From positions 9,921,028-9,985,027 of the forward strand of contig NW_023504022.1 in assembly GCF_014529535.1 (NCBI RefSeq): a stretch of 64,000 bases of DNA, given 5' to 3'. The position numbers were made by a program, and so were the translations under genes. The stretch comes from Bradysia coprophila (taxonomy: Eukaryota; Arthropoda; Insecta; Diptera; Sciaridae). Below, piece after piece: positions 11,001 through 20,886 of this stretch (its first letter is position 1; each line of letters starts with the position of its first letter). The notes beneath the pieces are model-generated. The model made no database searches. It was not told the DNA's origin and saw only the letters and a program-made list of their open reading frames with translations.

Positions 11001-14000
11001 GTTTCGTCGCGTATTCGGTTTCGACTGTGCACTGACAGTTACTGTGGCTCTAGAAGCTATTGGGTGCCGTGATACATTCGATTTCGGTTTTCCACTGGCA
11101 CTTACAGCGGCTTTAGAAGCCACTGCGTTTCGTCGCGCATTCGATTTCGACCGTTCACTGGCAGTTGCTGTGGCCTTGGAAGTCACTGGATTTCGTCGCG
11201 CAATCAATTTCGGCTGTTCGCTTCCAGTCATTGTGGCATGAGATACCACTATCTCTGGTCTGGCATTCAATTTCGGCTGTTCGCTGGCAGGCGTTCTAGC
11301 GAAAGAAGTGAGTGGACCTGGTATCACATTCCATTTCGGCTGTTCGCTGTCAGTCATTGTTGCATAAAAAGCCACTGGATCTAGAATCGCATTCGATTCC
11401 GGTCGTTCACTGACAATAACAGTGGCCTGAGAAGCATTCGGTTTCGGCTGTCCACTGTCACTTCCAGTGGCTTTAGAGGCCACTGGGTTTCGTCGCGTAT
11501 TCGGTTTCGACTGTGCACTGACAGTTACTGTGGCTCTAGAAGCTATTGGGTGGTGTGACACATTCGATATTGGTTTTCTCCTGGCACTTACAGCGGCTTT
11601 AGAAGCCACTGCGTTCCGTTGCGCATTCGATTTCGATCGTTTACGGGCAGTTGCTGTGGCCTTGGAAGTCACTGGATTTCGTCGCGCAATCAATTTCGGC
11701 TGTTCGCTTCCAGTCATTGTGGCATGAGATATCACTATCTCTGGTCTGGCATTCAATTTCGGCTGTTCGCTGGCAGGCGTTCTGTCGAAAGAAGTGAGTG
11801 GACCTGGTATCACATTCGATTTCGGCTGTTCGGTGCCAGTTATTGTGGCAAGATATACCACTGGCTCTGGTCTCGCATTCCATTTCGGCTGTTCGCTGTC
11901 AGTCATTGTTGCATGAAAAGCCACTGGATCTAGAATCGCATTCGATTCCGGTTGTTCACTGACAATAACAGTAGCCTGGGAAGCATTCGGTTTCGGCTGT
12001 CCACTGGCACTTACAGTGGCTTTAGAAGCCACTGGGTTTCGTCGCGCATTCGATTTCGTTCGTTCACTGGCAGTTTCTGTGGCCTTAGAAGCAACGTGCT
12101 TTCGTGTCGAATTCAATTTCGGCTGTTCGCTGTTAAAGGAAATCAATCGATCTGGCAATGCATTCAATTTCGGATGTTCGCTGGTAGTCGTTGTGTCGAA
12201 AGAAGTCAGTGGATCTGGTATCGCATTCCATTCCAGTTGTTCACTGGCAGTTACTGTAGCTTTCGACACAGGTAAGTCTCTGTAAAACTGAGTTTTGTCC
12301 TCCTTCAAAATTCTACTCAATTTGAGGATATTCTCTTTGCGTTCCTTCGATATGCCACAATCGGCTGTTGCCTGTACCGGACTTGGAATTCCGTCTTTTT
12401 TGTACTTTTCTTGCAAGAAATTTAAACAGAACTCCTCGTTCGAAGAGAAACTTTTCTTGTACGACAAGTCAAAGCTTCCACGAGTTGCGGTTACTTGAAC
12501 CATCTCATGCATGTAATGCTGACCAGAAATCTTTTTTGATCTTGATGAAAAATCTTGCCACTGGTAAAAGTCGTTTGATTGCATCGAAGCTACTGTAACA
12601 TTGCCCGAATTTGCTTTGGAGACCGCCGTTTCGAAATCTTCGAAATCATACAGCTTCTTCATTTCACCCATTGACCTTTCGACCTAGGACGAAATTAAGG
12701 TTTTGTTCGAAGCTCATGAAAATACAACAGTTCACTATTTTTGAGCAGTATACCTGATAATGAAAACTGTCTGCAGACATAAATGTATGACCGGGCTCAA
12801 AATAGTTGAATTGAATTTTGTTTGTGTTGATTAGATCAGAGTTGATGATGTATACCAGGAAAGTGAAAAGTGCCCAGTTTTTGTTTTGACTGCTGCAGTT
12901 GTCGAGCCACATTACACACTCGTCGATATCACGTTTAAGTAGGAAGAACTTAAAAAATGCGCTGATAATGTCTTCCTTACATCTACCGGATATACCTTCA
13001 TGCCAGATTACTGCAACGGGCTTCGATGACGCTGGGTTGTGTTCGATTCCTCCCAGTGGAGCGAATGTGTCATTGTATGCAGAGAGTCGAGTTGTGAAAA
13101 TTGCCTGTTTGAACATTTCCAAACGTGGGAGCATTATGACTTTTTCCATGTCACCCGAGTAAAATGCTTTCTTTTCGGTGTTCAACAGTCGTTGGGTTCC
13201 ATACAGTTCTCTCGCCTCCGTGTATTTGATTTTGTGGATTCGGTACTCAACGCACAGATCACACGAATTACACAATGGCAAGGACTTGTTATGTAAAAGG
13301 TATTCCTCACATGTTTCACACTGTTCGTGCCCCAATTGCGCAAAGGAAATGTTCAATTCATTTGAAACAATACGTCTGTACAGGTAGTATGAGCATTTCA
13401 TGTCTGCGTGACGATTTTTGAAGTCAGCATACATCGACTTTATGTTTAACGTTTCGGGTAGGTACTTCTTTTTCGGCGCATGCACACGTCGGTGATGTGA
13501 CACATTTGGTTTGAACGAATTGATATGAGCGATGATTGATGCATAGTCGAACGCCTCTAGCTTGAGGTTATCGACTCGGTTTATAATCCGTGGCAACGGG
13601 TCCTTGAATCTTTTGTTACCAACAGCTGTTTTTACAAAATTATCGTTCCTCTTCGAGAAACCCAGAGTCGTCAGATAAAATACTTTGCAAACTTCCTGCA
13701 TTTCACCATCTTCGTTTCTCAGGAAATAATCATTATGGTTCTCTTTCTTTGAGGAAGTCCCTTTGCGTCGATGTTTAACGTCGCTACGGTGAATTGAGTG
13801 CAGGCCGAAAGAGTAACGCTCGCGATATGGCATGTCCCAAAATTCTTTATTGATCGCCAAACGACGTTTCAAGTCGATGCTGTTGCAATTGTCGTGACTA
13901 CATGGATCGCGCACCTTATGCTGGTGTTCTAATATTTGCTTTTTTATTGCCATTCTCTGCTTCAACGGCATTTTAAACGTTTTGCGCTTGCGTGCGGATC

Positions 14001-16741
14001 CTTTTTTGTTGAAATTTGAATTCCCACTGAGTTCGTTGACTGATTTTCTCAATTCACCGATGCGACCTGGAAAAAATTGACATTCGTTCTAACATTCACA
14101 TCCGACGACAGTAGACAATGAACAAAAATCGAAGAAAAACACAGCAAATCAATTCGTCGTACCCTCGTCTCTATCATAAAATTCGGTGCTGATTTCATTC
14201 GGAATTTCTTTCACATTCATTTCTTGACAAACGGCTTCTTGGTCTTCGGGATCCCAGTCCTCTTCAACCTCGATCAATTCGATTTGATCTTCTGAATCTA
14301 AGAAACAACCATATTACATTTGGCGTTAAGAGACAAGAAGAACACAAACAAAACGTAGGCAGTCTCTGCAACAAACATAATCACGATTGGTACCTGTTGC
14401 CTCCGACTTATCGGCTTCATCTTCGGAGAAACTCTTGTCTACCATCTCGATGCAAAAATCTTCTCTTTCGGTTTCAGAATGAACATTTTGATCGTCTGCA
14501 TCAACTGCACAAACACCGTGGACTTCATTTTCGATTTGGGTGTGGTCGACCCAATTATCATCAACTTCGATAATTTCGATGAGTTCTTCGGAACTCGACA
14601 GTTGGTCAGCGTAACAAAGCTCAATTTTGTCTGTGTGAACGAATAATTTTGGCTCTGATGCCATTACTTCTGAAATAACAATTTGAATGGCGGCGATGCT
14701 GTGTACAATATTTTTATGTTTGAATTAAAATATCATAACCTCAAAACTAACTGACATAAATCGTCGAGTTCGTTTAAATATACTTGATGAGTGCGCTCTA
14801 AGGTCACCGCTGCTAACGAGCTTCGATGTGCTTTTATTCTATGGGAGTGACATACGTTACTTTTCATTATGAATTAATTTGTGACAATACGCTGTTTTGG
14901 CTTAACAGGGCAGAGTTGTCTTATCACTTTCACACGACAATGCTCTTACCTATGTTAATCGTGGCCCCGATCATGAGTTTAATTAGTTCAACTAATTCAA
15001 ACGCAAACAGACCGTTTGTGTAGAAGTAACCCACCGACTGTTTAAATTGTATTTTGATGCCTCTGACCATGAAAGTCAGAGCGTGTGTTGCAAATTTAGG
15101 TATTCTTGAATTGGTCAGTTGAACAAAACCCTCGATGATGTCTTGAGTAGAGCAGTAGTCTAAGTGCTCCTGTAAAGACACTTCATCCCACATTATCGTA
15201 CAGTACTTGTCTGCTTCTGGCCATTCATCTACCACATTTTTCACAGCTTTGAGCACTTTGAAATCGACTCCGGTTGTGAATATCATATTTGCACTGTGCC
15301 GTCCCAAAGTTTTTTTAGTTGGTAAGACGAACCCGGATCCCAAAAATCTGTAGAGTTTCGGTCCTTGTTTATATATGGCGAGGCACATGCTTTTTTGTTT
15401 TGCAGTATATCGCCTGCCGTGCTTCGGTCTACCCCGGTTGGTTATTTGCATTTTGATGAATTCCAACTGCATTTCGTTCAAGGCGGTGCTTAAGTAGCCG
15501 ATGACTTTCTTATCGTTGACTTTGTTTTCCTTGAGCTTGAACTGCAAGGACGACACTCTCTTCTTCAATTCTTTGATCTGACGAAGCAGTCTGCTCTCCT
15601 GTAATAAAAATCCTACCATGTACATCAGCTCCCAATAAAAAAAGCGAAACACAGAACTCATGTTATTAAGACAACGAACAGAATGCACCCATTGTAGATC
15701 TTTGAGCTTTACTTATTTTGAATTTTGTAGAATTCATGCAATTAATTTAGACGCACAACGCAAACATAAAGAACAAAAACATGTATTTAAAAAAGACAGC
15801 ACAAGACATGACGACACAGTTGATGCTGCAGCAGCCAACAAATAGACAAACCGTGATTCTCCACTGCTGATAGGACCTTTCGCCATAGTCCCGCCATAGC
15901 TCATTGGTACTCGACACTTCACGGTCGTTCATGGAATCCACATTAATCCATTCATCTTCACATTCCTCCTTGTCGATCTTTGACTAAAATGTGTGTTAAA
16001 AATGAGAACGTTTTCAAAACGGTGTTAAAGAAATGTTTACGTTTGGTAAAGATATCGAATCAGTTATTTGGCGATGTCGTTGTTGATGATGTTTCACTGG
16101 TGGCATTGGACTGGATGATTTTAGTGAATCGGAATTCGCAGTGTTCTTAAATTAAAAGTTTTTTAAAAGTTAGACACGAAGCATTTAACTCCAATTTGTT
16201 TACTTACTCCATCGGTCAAACGCTTGGCTGGTTGTTTTGGTTTAGATGGTTTTAATGTTTCGGCCGAGTTCTTAAATTAAAAGTTTTTAAAAAGTTAGAC
16301 ACGAAACTTTTCACTGCAATTTGTTTACTAACAACTGTTCTTTTGGGCAAAGGTGTTGCTGGTTGATTCGATGATTCGGCGTTTGCACAATGCTTAAAAT
16401 TGAAAGATTTAAAAAAAAATTAAATTTGGCTCAAATCAATTTACTGATGTTTGTCAACTTACAACAGTTTCATCTGGTAACGGTAAAAAACGACTCGGTA
16501 CTGAGTTGGGCACAAGCACGCTTTTATCCTTCCCATTCGGTGCAAAATCGCTTTCATCGAAATGTTTTTTACAGACTTTATGATAAGAACGGGCCAGTTT
16601 ATTTTCATTCAACAAATCCTTTAAATTATCACTTTTTATGGCTGTAATCCATTTCTCTGCCATAGATTTGTTGGATGGAAAGCTATGTAAACCATTCTTT
16701 GAAACAGTTTTACATCCACGTACACAGCACTGAAACACCAT
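8030..16741 (-). CDS. THAP-domain / P-element-type transposase, eight exons, apparently intact
   Basis: Exons are 16741-16463, 16392-16333, 16270-16208, 16145-16041, 15983-15852, 15598-14950, 9821-9059 and 8918-8030. All have GT-AG junctions in consistent phase and no internal stop, giving 979 residues. Residues 1-93 are a C2CH THAP DNA-binding domain (C5/C6, C10, C57, H60, W31 and a VPSRF box). Exon 6 starts with a coiled coil and then the P-transposase N-terminal block. Probable RNase-H-fold catalytic acids are D351 (MWDEV), D439 (CDQVG) and E692 (DGLENFF). The PSHLIKTMRNNL block is typical of P/THAP9 proteins. An AATAAA on the minus strand (7978-7973) follows the stop. Intron 6 contains a whole other transposon (9850-14913). 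I could not identify the terminal inverted repeats of this element, so it may be a mobile copy or an immobilised, domesticated one. Confidence 0.88.
9850..9935 (+). repeat. Left terminal inverted repeat of the nested transposon
   Basis: Starts CTGCCCTGTTAAGCC. 39 bp are identical to the complement of the right end, followed by ~45 bp of looser identity. Flanked on the outside by AGTT. Confidence 0.9.
10515..14664 (-). CDS. DUF7869-type transposase with giant tandem-repeat C-terminal tail
   Basis: Exons 14664-14394, 14297-14163, 14066-12754 and 12683-10515 join in phase without stops to give 1295 residues. Residues ~1-135 are acidic. The middle part has Cys/His clusters (CETCEEY and CNSCDLC, residues ~385-407). 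It also has the integrase-like core blocks SGDMEKVIMLPRL (D441), WHEG (E492), MWLDNCSSQNKNW (D524) and GHTFMSADSFHYQVE. The last block is completed only by splicing exon 3 to exon 4, which supports the model. Residues ~580-710 are the family's normal end (RGSFDL, FYRDLP). From ~712 to 1292 the protein is ~27 copies of a 20-22-residue Ser/Ala/Lys/Pro-rich unit resembling ASKATVTASEQPKSNARRNP. Such a tail is not a usual part of the family as I know it. I assign catalytic residues by pattern only. Confidence 0.85.
10530..12270 (-). repeat. Coding minisatellite (about 27 x 60-66 bp) in the transposase tail
   Basis: About 1.74 kb of in-frame tandem units, each with the core words GGCTGTTCG / CACTGGCAG / GCCACTGG on the plus strand. 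A higher-order duplication is visible: the block starting near 10981 recurs 486 bp later, near 11467, with few changes. The periodicity leaves several long antisense frames open (for example 10623-11072 and 11952-12275 on plus); I treat these as shadows. Confidence 0.92.
14824..14913 (-). repeat. Right terminal inverted repeat of the nested transposon
   Basis: Inverted copy of the left end, finishing GGGCAG at 14913 and flanked by AGTT at 14914-14917. It lies 160 nt upstream of the transposase ATG and so probably contains or borders its promoter. Confidence 0.9.
16146..16332 (-). repeat. Tandem exon-intron duplication inside the P-type gene
   Basis: Introns 16332-16271 and 16207-16146 are each exactly 62 nt and nearly identical (both contain CGTGTCTAACTTTT and end CTTTTAATTTAAG). 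The following exons both start AAC and have Ser/Pro/Lys-rich sequence. The exon before (16392-16333) has a similar acceptor, so a small unit has been multiplied to lengthen the linker between the THAP domain and the catalytic part. Confidence 0.75.
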
Positions 16742-17262
16742 ATTTTGAGTATATTTTTGTGAATTAAAAAGTTAAATCATGCAAGTAGGCAAACTATTAT
16801 AAAACACGGTTGCCATTCAAAATTATGTATTTTCAAAACAAAACGAGCGCAGATAAATGACAGTTCGAAAAACGCAGCTTACTTCATACTGCTTAGAAAT
16901 TTAAAACTAAATGAACGAAACCACAACAATGGACTGTATCCCCCGTGATAAGAGCGTTGACAATGTCATTTGACAACAGTGTGAAGATAGCAAAATATAC
17001 CAGTCAGCAGGATGGAGAATTCAGCGGGATTTTTTTGAATAATTTTGGTAATTTTTTACAGGCGTTTTTTAGTGCATTATGTGACTGACAGACAGTGCAA
17101 GGACAGAAATTTCAATTGATTATGAACTTATGAGCTCAACGTCGTTCAATTTTAAATTTGATTTTGTGAAGCAACAGACCATTAGATCGAAAGCATTCGA
17201 GGAATTTTGCGTTGATAGGATCGGCAGTATATGCTGCGTTTGAATATCGGATGTCAATGGAA
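16742..17262. other. 5' flank of the P-type gene
   Basis: The sequence is AT-rich and should hold the P-type gene promoter. I searched by eye for terminal repeats matching the 7.7-8.0 kb side and found none. A short self-complementary word TGTCATTTGACA lies at ~16962. Confidence 0.35.
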
Positions 17263-17538
17263 AATGTAAGTAGGTTTATTCGGACACTGAGACTCAAAAT
17301 GAGCAGAACGGAATGACTTTGTTTATCGTTGTTGAGCCTGTGGTGAATATCGGATGACAATGGAAGACGCAGCATAATTGTCGATCTCATCACGCAAAAT
17401 TGCTCGTGAGTTTGCGATATTGAAGACGGCCTTAAGTTACAGATTGCACCGATTGCACTGCAACACTGCGTTAAATGTTAGTCACAGTCTGTTCTGCTCA
17501 TTTTGAGCCTCAGTTACCGAAAGAACCTACTTACATTC
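17263..17538. mobile_element. MITE-like element with ~48-bp inverted termini
   Basis: Left arm 17263-~17312 (AATGTAAGTAGGTT...CTCAAAATGAGCAGAAC) is repeated in reverse complement at ~17490-17538. The interior (~180 bp) contains a short direct duplication of a GAATATCGGATG phrase. No coding capacity. Confidence 0.65.
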
Positions 17539-17675
17539 GTTAATTGTTCCATATATTCAAATGACGACGCAATCAATGTCTAACAAGAATAGACCGGCTA
17601 TAAGCCTAGTGAGGTCTTTTTTCTTTCTCTCAATTTTCTCACTTCTCGAGATACCAACTACCAAATACGTGAGTT

Positions 17676-18090
17676 ATAAAAAGGCAAGCAGGAAGAATAG
17701 TTTCTTCAGTCGATATCCAGCTGTTGAACAGTAAACATCGCCACCATCGTTCTATCAGTTTCGTAGTCAACTACCAATTTAGTATTCAACTACCATTTTG
17801 GTATTCAACTACCAGTTTGGTAGTCAACTACCAAATTATCGAATTATAAATAGGCAAGCAGCCTAAATAATTTCATCAATCGGTGTGCAGCTCTCAAACA
17901 GTTAACATTTCTACTACCTCTCTATCAGTATGGTAGTCAACTACCAGTTTGGTAGTCAACTACCAAAAATTCAAGCTTTAAATAGGCAAGCAGGCCGAAT
18001 AATTTTGTCAGTTGGTGCGCAGCTCTCGAATAGTAAACATCTCTGCCGAAAATTACGTTTGGTTGTCAGCTACCAACTACCAAATTTTCG
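17676..18090 (+). repeat. Three tandem promoter-like units with GGTAGTCAACTACC hairpins
   Basis: Three units of about 115-165 bp. Each contains TATAAA-AGGCAAGCAG (17676, ~17845, ~17976), about 25 bp later a TCAGT/TCAAT initiator-like word, then GTGCAGCTCTC...AGTAAACAT, and then copies of GGTAGTCAACTACC. The last word folds into a 5-bp stem with a TCAA loop. TATA plus initiator spacing suggests a repeated RNA polymerase II core promoter of a mobile element. The flanking AGGTCTTTTTTCTTT (~17610) and its complement (~18310) may be the ends of that element. Confidence 0.55.
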
Positions 18091-18231
18091 AATTGCAATG
18101 CCAACTGCGAGCGATCGGTTATCAGATAACAAATAATTATTATTTGCCTGGTGTTGATTTGCTCATAGTAGAATTGAAATTTTGAATCAAGGCTGTTATC
18201 GTCTCATTTTTGAATAGTGACACTACACATG

Positions 18232-18266
<35 letters not shown>

Positions 18267-18278
18267 GGACGGACAGAT
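18232..18278 (+). repeat. (ACAG)n microsatellite
   Basis: About 47 bp of ACAG/GACG units, followed by GGACAGATGAAGTGTCC. A related GTCTGTCCGTCTGTCC tract occurs at 22981 on the opposite orientation, so this is probably part of a dispersed element rather than a free microsatellite. Confidence 0.8.
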
Positions 18279-18532
18279 GAAGTGTCCACAATAGGGTTTT
18301 TTTTCTAAAAGAAAAAAGACCTAAAAATCTGTTACGAAGGAGGAAGAAATTTAAAAATTAAGGGTCACAAGTGACGATGAGCCCGATAAGCTTAGAAACA
18401 GGTTTTAAATCGAAGTCAAACGTTTAACGTGCCGTACCTATACAGTTAAAGAAAATCGGCGAAATTTAGAGTACCTTCAAGAGTGCTTGAAGTGTTCAAT
18501 AAGGAGATCCCTTTTGCGATATCAAATTTAAA

Positions 18533-18538
18533 TTTATT
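18533..18538 (-). terminator. Probable poly(A) signal of AIMP1
   Basis: AATAAA on the minus strand, 33 nt after the AIMP1 stop codon. Confidence 0.6.
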
Positions 18539-18571
18539 CCAAAGTTGTGATGATTCCACTCATCGACAGTC

Positions 18572-19508
18572 CTACTTTACATTCACATTTTTCAACGTTT
18601 GAGAGACAATGAATCCCTTACCGGGAATGTTCCACGGAGTGCCTTTGTAACACGCCTGCAATGAGTCGTTCGTAGTCAGATCGGGTGCGCACGTCTCGAA
18701 CACTTTCTTCTTCGGATTCAGTTGAGGTTCCGGATTCCGAACGAAACCGTCACAATGCACCAAATCGCCGGGAACAGCCGTCGGTGGGGGTGATAGAACT
18801 TCGACTTTTTCCGGTGTTGACGCGCACATTACCATTGCCTCGGATGTGACTCCGCGCATTTTGGCTGGTTTTAAATTGCACATGACAATGACCATACGAT
18901 TTTGCATTTCTTCGAGTGGCACGAATTTCACCAAACCAGACACGACGGTTCGCAGCTGAGGCTCACCACAGTCAATCTTTTCCAAATACAGCGATTCGGC
19001 ATCGGGGTGTCTGCTCACCTCAACGATTTTTCCGACTCGGAAGTCTAGCCTTCCGAAGTCGACTGGTAGCTCTGGGGCTGCTTCTTTAGCCGCGGCTGGT
19101 GCTTTCGGTTTCTTTTCTTTCGTTGGCTTGGCGGTGTCTGTAGTTGGTTTTGTTGGTTGAGGAACAGGTTTCTCATTGCTCACTTTCGCAGCCACCGGTT
19201 TCTGATCGTTTTTGTTACAAGGAATCGGTATTTGAACCTTGCCATTCAACGTTTCCAGTTTGATTAACTGTTCCTTCGCCAGTTCGACTTGCTTCATTAA
19301 AATTACATTTTCCGCAGTTAGTTTCGCTTTGAGTTTCTGGATTTTCTCATTTTTGATAGCGTTGAGCTGAATACAAAGAAAAGAATGAACTTACTTCCTT
19401 CCCATGCTAGCGTAGTAATAGATCGTCAGTACTCACCTCCGCATTTAGCGACGCTAACAGTTCTTCCGCATTATTATTATTTGAGACAACGCGTTCGAAA
19501 GCATTCAT
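18572..19508 (-). CDS. AIMP1: AIMP1: tRNA-synthetase-complex auxiliary protein / EMAPII domain
   Basis: Exon 1 19508-19437 (MNAFERVVSN...) and exon 2 19366-18572 join through a 70-nt GT-AG intron to give 288 residues. Residues ~15-70 are a leucine-rich coiled coil, which in this family binds the multi-aminoacyl-tRNA-synthetase complex. Residues ~75-120 are a Lys/Pro/Ala-rich linker. From ~127 (DFGRLDFRVGKI) to the end is the tRNA-binding OB-fold with its EMAPII-type C-terminal extension (HPDAESLYLEKID, SGLVKF, NLKPAKMRG). The protein delivers tRNA to the complex in the cytoplasm; in vertebrates cleaved fragments act as cytokines. The start was chosen because the upstream exon restores the coiled coil that the in-frame ATG at 19297 would cut. 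Confidence 0.94.
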
Positions 19509-19579
19509 TTTTGCAATTTTTTTCTATTTCCTTGCACTTCGACGAAAAAATTATCCTTCTGCCTAGTTGGATCATTTAG

Positions 19580-20361
19580 AGTCTAACCTCAAACATTTTA
19601 CAATCAGTGCTGTCAATATTATTTCAAGAGCCGTCTAAAAGACATACACCGGACACCTCAAATAATTCTTGTTCAAGACTTAAAAGATTCATGAGTTCAT
19701 GAGTTGAAATGTAGAATCGTGAAACGAGAACCAGAAACTACTTGAAATGCGTGAGAGCGAGAATACCGAAGACCAGCCTGCCTAGCGATGACATTTTCAT
19801 AAAACTTTTTGGCCCAAGGCAAGTTCTAAATTATACTTCCTGCTCTTTCATCACTATGAGAGAGCGGTTAAAAACATTGAAAGTATACTTTATAGACTGT
19901 TCTGATCAGAGCGAGAAAACCGAAGACTAGTTATTATAACTTGCCTTGGGGTACTTGTCAAAGTATTTGCTTCTCTTTCATCATAACACTCTATACACAA
20001 ACTCACCTTCCAATGATTTCCGAGTTGTAAGGATAGACCATTCATTGGTTAAAAATACCGATTATTTTTGGATGTTTTCCCACTTCCTGTGATATTGTCT
20101 CGCAATCTATGCCATCAAAAATTTTATTCGCTGTAAAATAACTACCAAATTTTTAAAAATCGGTTCAGATTTATTTAAGATATCGTGCTTTCAACCTTTA
20201 CATACATTTCGTTATTTTCCGAGTTTTTTCAACATTTCATGAAACAGATCCCATCTCAGAAAGTACGTCTGGAGATGGTCAAGACATATATTCTGACATA
20301 AGACCCTGATTTTCATTCATGGGAATAACAGCCTTTATTATTGGTCTGTCCATACTAGCCG
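19580..20361. other. Intergenic stretch, no gene seen
   Basis: AT-rich. Two degenerate similar blocks (~19750-19810 and ~19880-19945) share GAGAGCG/GAGCGAG...ACCGAAGAC and the words AACTTG-CCTTGG in reversed orientation, hinting at a decayed inverted repeat. No coding signal. Confidence 0.35.
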
Positions 20362-20419
20362 GAGGAAATAGCGATTTCATATAAAGTTGAGTTTGTTTAT
20401 ATGAAATCGCTATTTCCTC
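20362..20419. repeat. Perfect 24-bp inverted repeat, 10-nt loop
   Basis: Arms 20362-20385 and 20396-20419 are exact complements (GAGGAAATAGCGATTTCATA...). The loop is GTTGAGTTTG. Looser complementarity extends outward (GGTCTGTCCATA / AGACCATACC), consistent with a short foldback element or a hairpin transcript. Confidence 0.85.
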
Positions 20420-20537
20420 TGCTCCATACAAATTTTGGCATTAGACCATACCTATAGAGTTTAGTTTCATTGCTTTATTAGGCATTCATAACAGTTGGCA
20501 CAGTTCGGAATTGCCCGTTCGTCACAAAAAAATACCA

Positions 20538-20720
20538 AAGCACTGTCAAGCACCGAAGCTGACATTGACATCACTCAATTAGAAGGCCAAAAACACACCT
20601 GTTGACTAATTTTTTTAAAATTTTTTGATAGCCATTGTATGAAAAAGAATAGCCAACTTTGATCGGTTCAGTCCTCTACTTGAGTGACGTCAAAGTCAGC
20701 TTCGGTGCTAGACAGTGCGT
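20538..20720. mobile_element. MITE-like element with ~46-bp terminal inverted repeats
   Basis: Left arm 20538-20583 and right arm 20675-20720 are complementary at about 40 of 46 positions (shared GTCAGCTTCGGTGCT and GACAGTGC). The 90-bp interior is non-coding. It lies ~165 bp upstream of the mitochondrial TrpRS start. Confidence 0.75.
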
Positions 20721-20886
20721 TGCTGACGATCATTGATGGCTCTATGTTCCATCTGTTTTGACATGTGTCATTGATTTCATTTTTTCCGGTACTTGCCGTC
20801 ATTCACTTGTATTTGTTCCCATATTGACTGTGGAATAAATAAAAGCTTCTCAATCTCGATAAAAGTTTGAGGACTAGGACTCTGAC

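Larger units (their letters stand above)
9850..14913 (-). mobile_element. Complete 5.06-kb DNA transposon nested in the P-type gene
   Basis: The two ends are inverted copies of each other. Both begin CTGCCCTGTTAAGCC. The first 39 bp are identical, and similarity continues for about 85 bp with a shared GCACATCG block. Directly outside both ends is AGTT (9846-9849 and 14914-14917), a 4-bp target-site duplication. Removing the element and one AGTT leaves a 60-nt GT-AG intron in the surrounding P-type gene, the size of its other introns (57-70 nt). That confirms the boundaries. Inside is one gene on the minus strand (10515-14664). The superfamily is not certain; the transposase has the domain catalogued, as I recall, as DUF7869. 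Confidence 0.93.

Noticed and set aside
10623-12275. Several long plus-strand frames (up to 149 residues) opposite the transposase tail
   Set aside because: They are repetitive and arise because the antisense of the in-frame tandem repeat also lacks stops. They have no independent start, domain or splice support.
18232-18278. CRISPR-like or regularly spaced repeat
   Set aside because: It is a simple ACAG microsatellite without spacers, and the window is eukaryotic.
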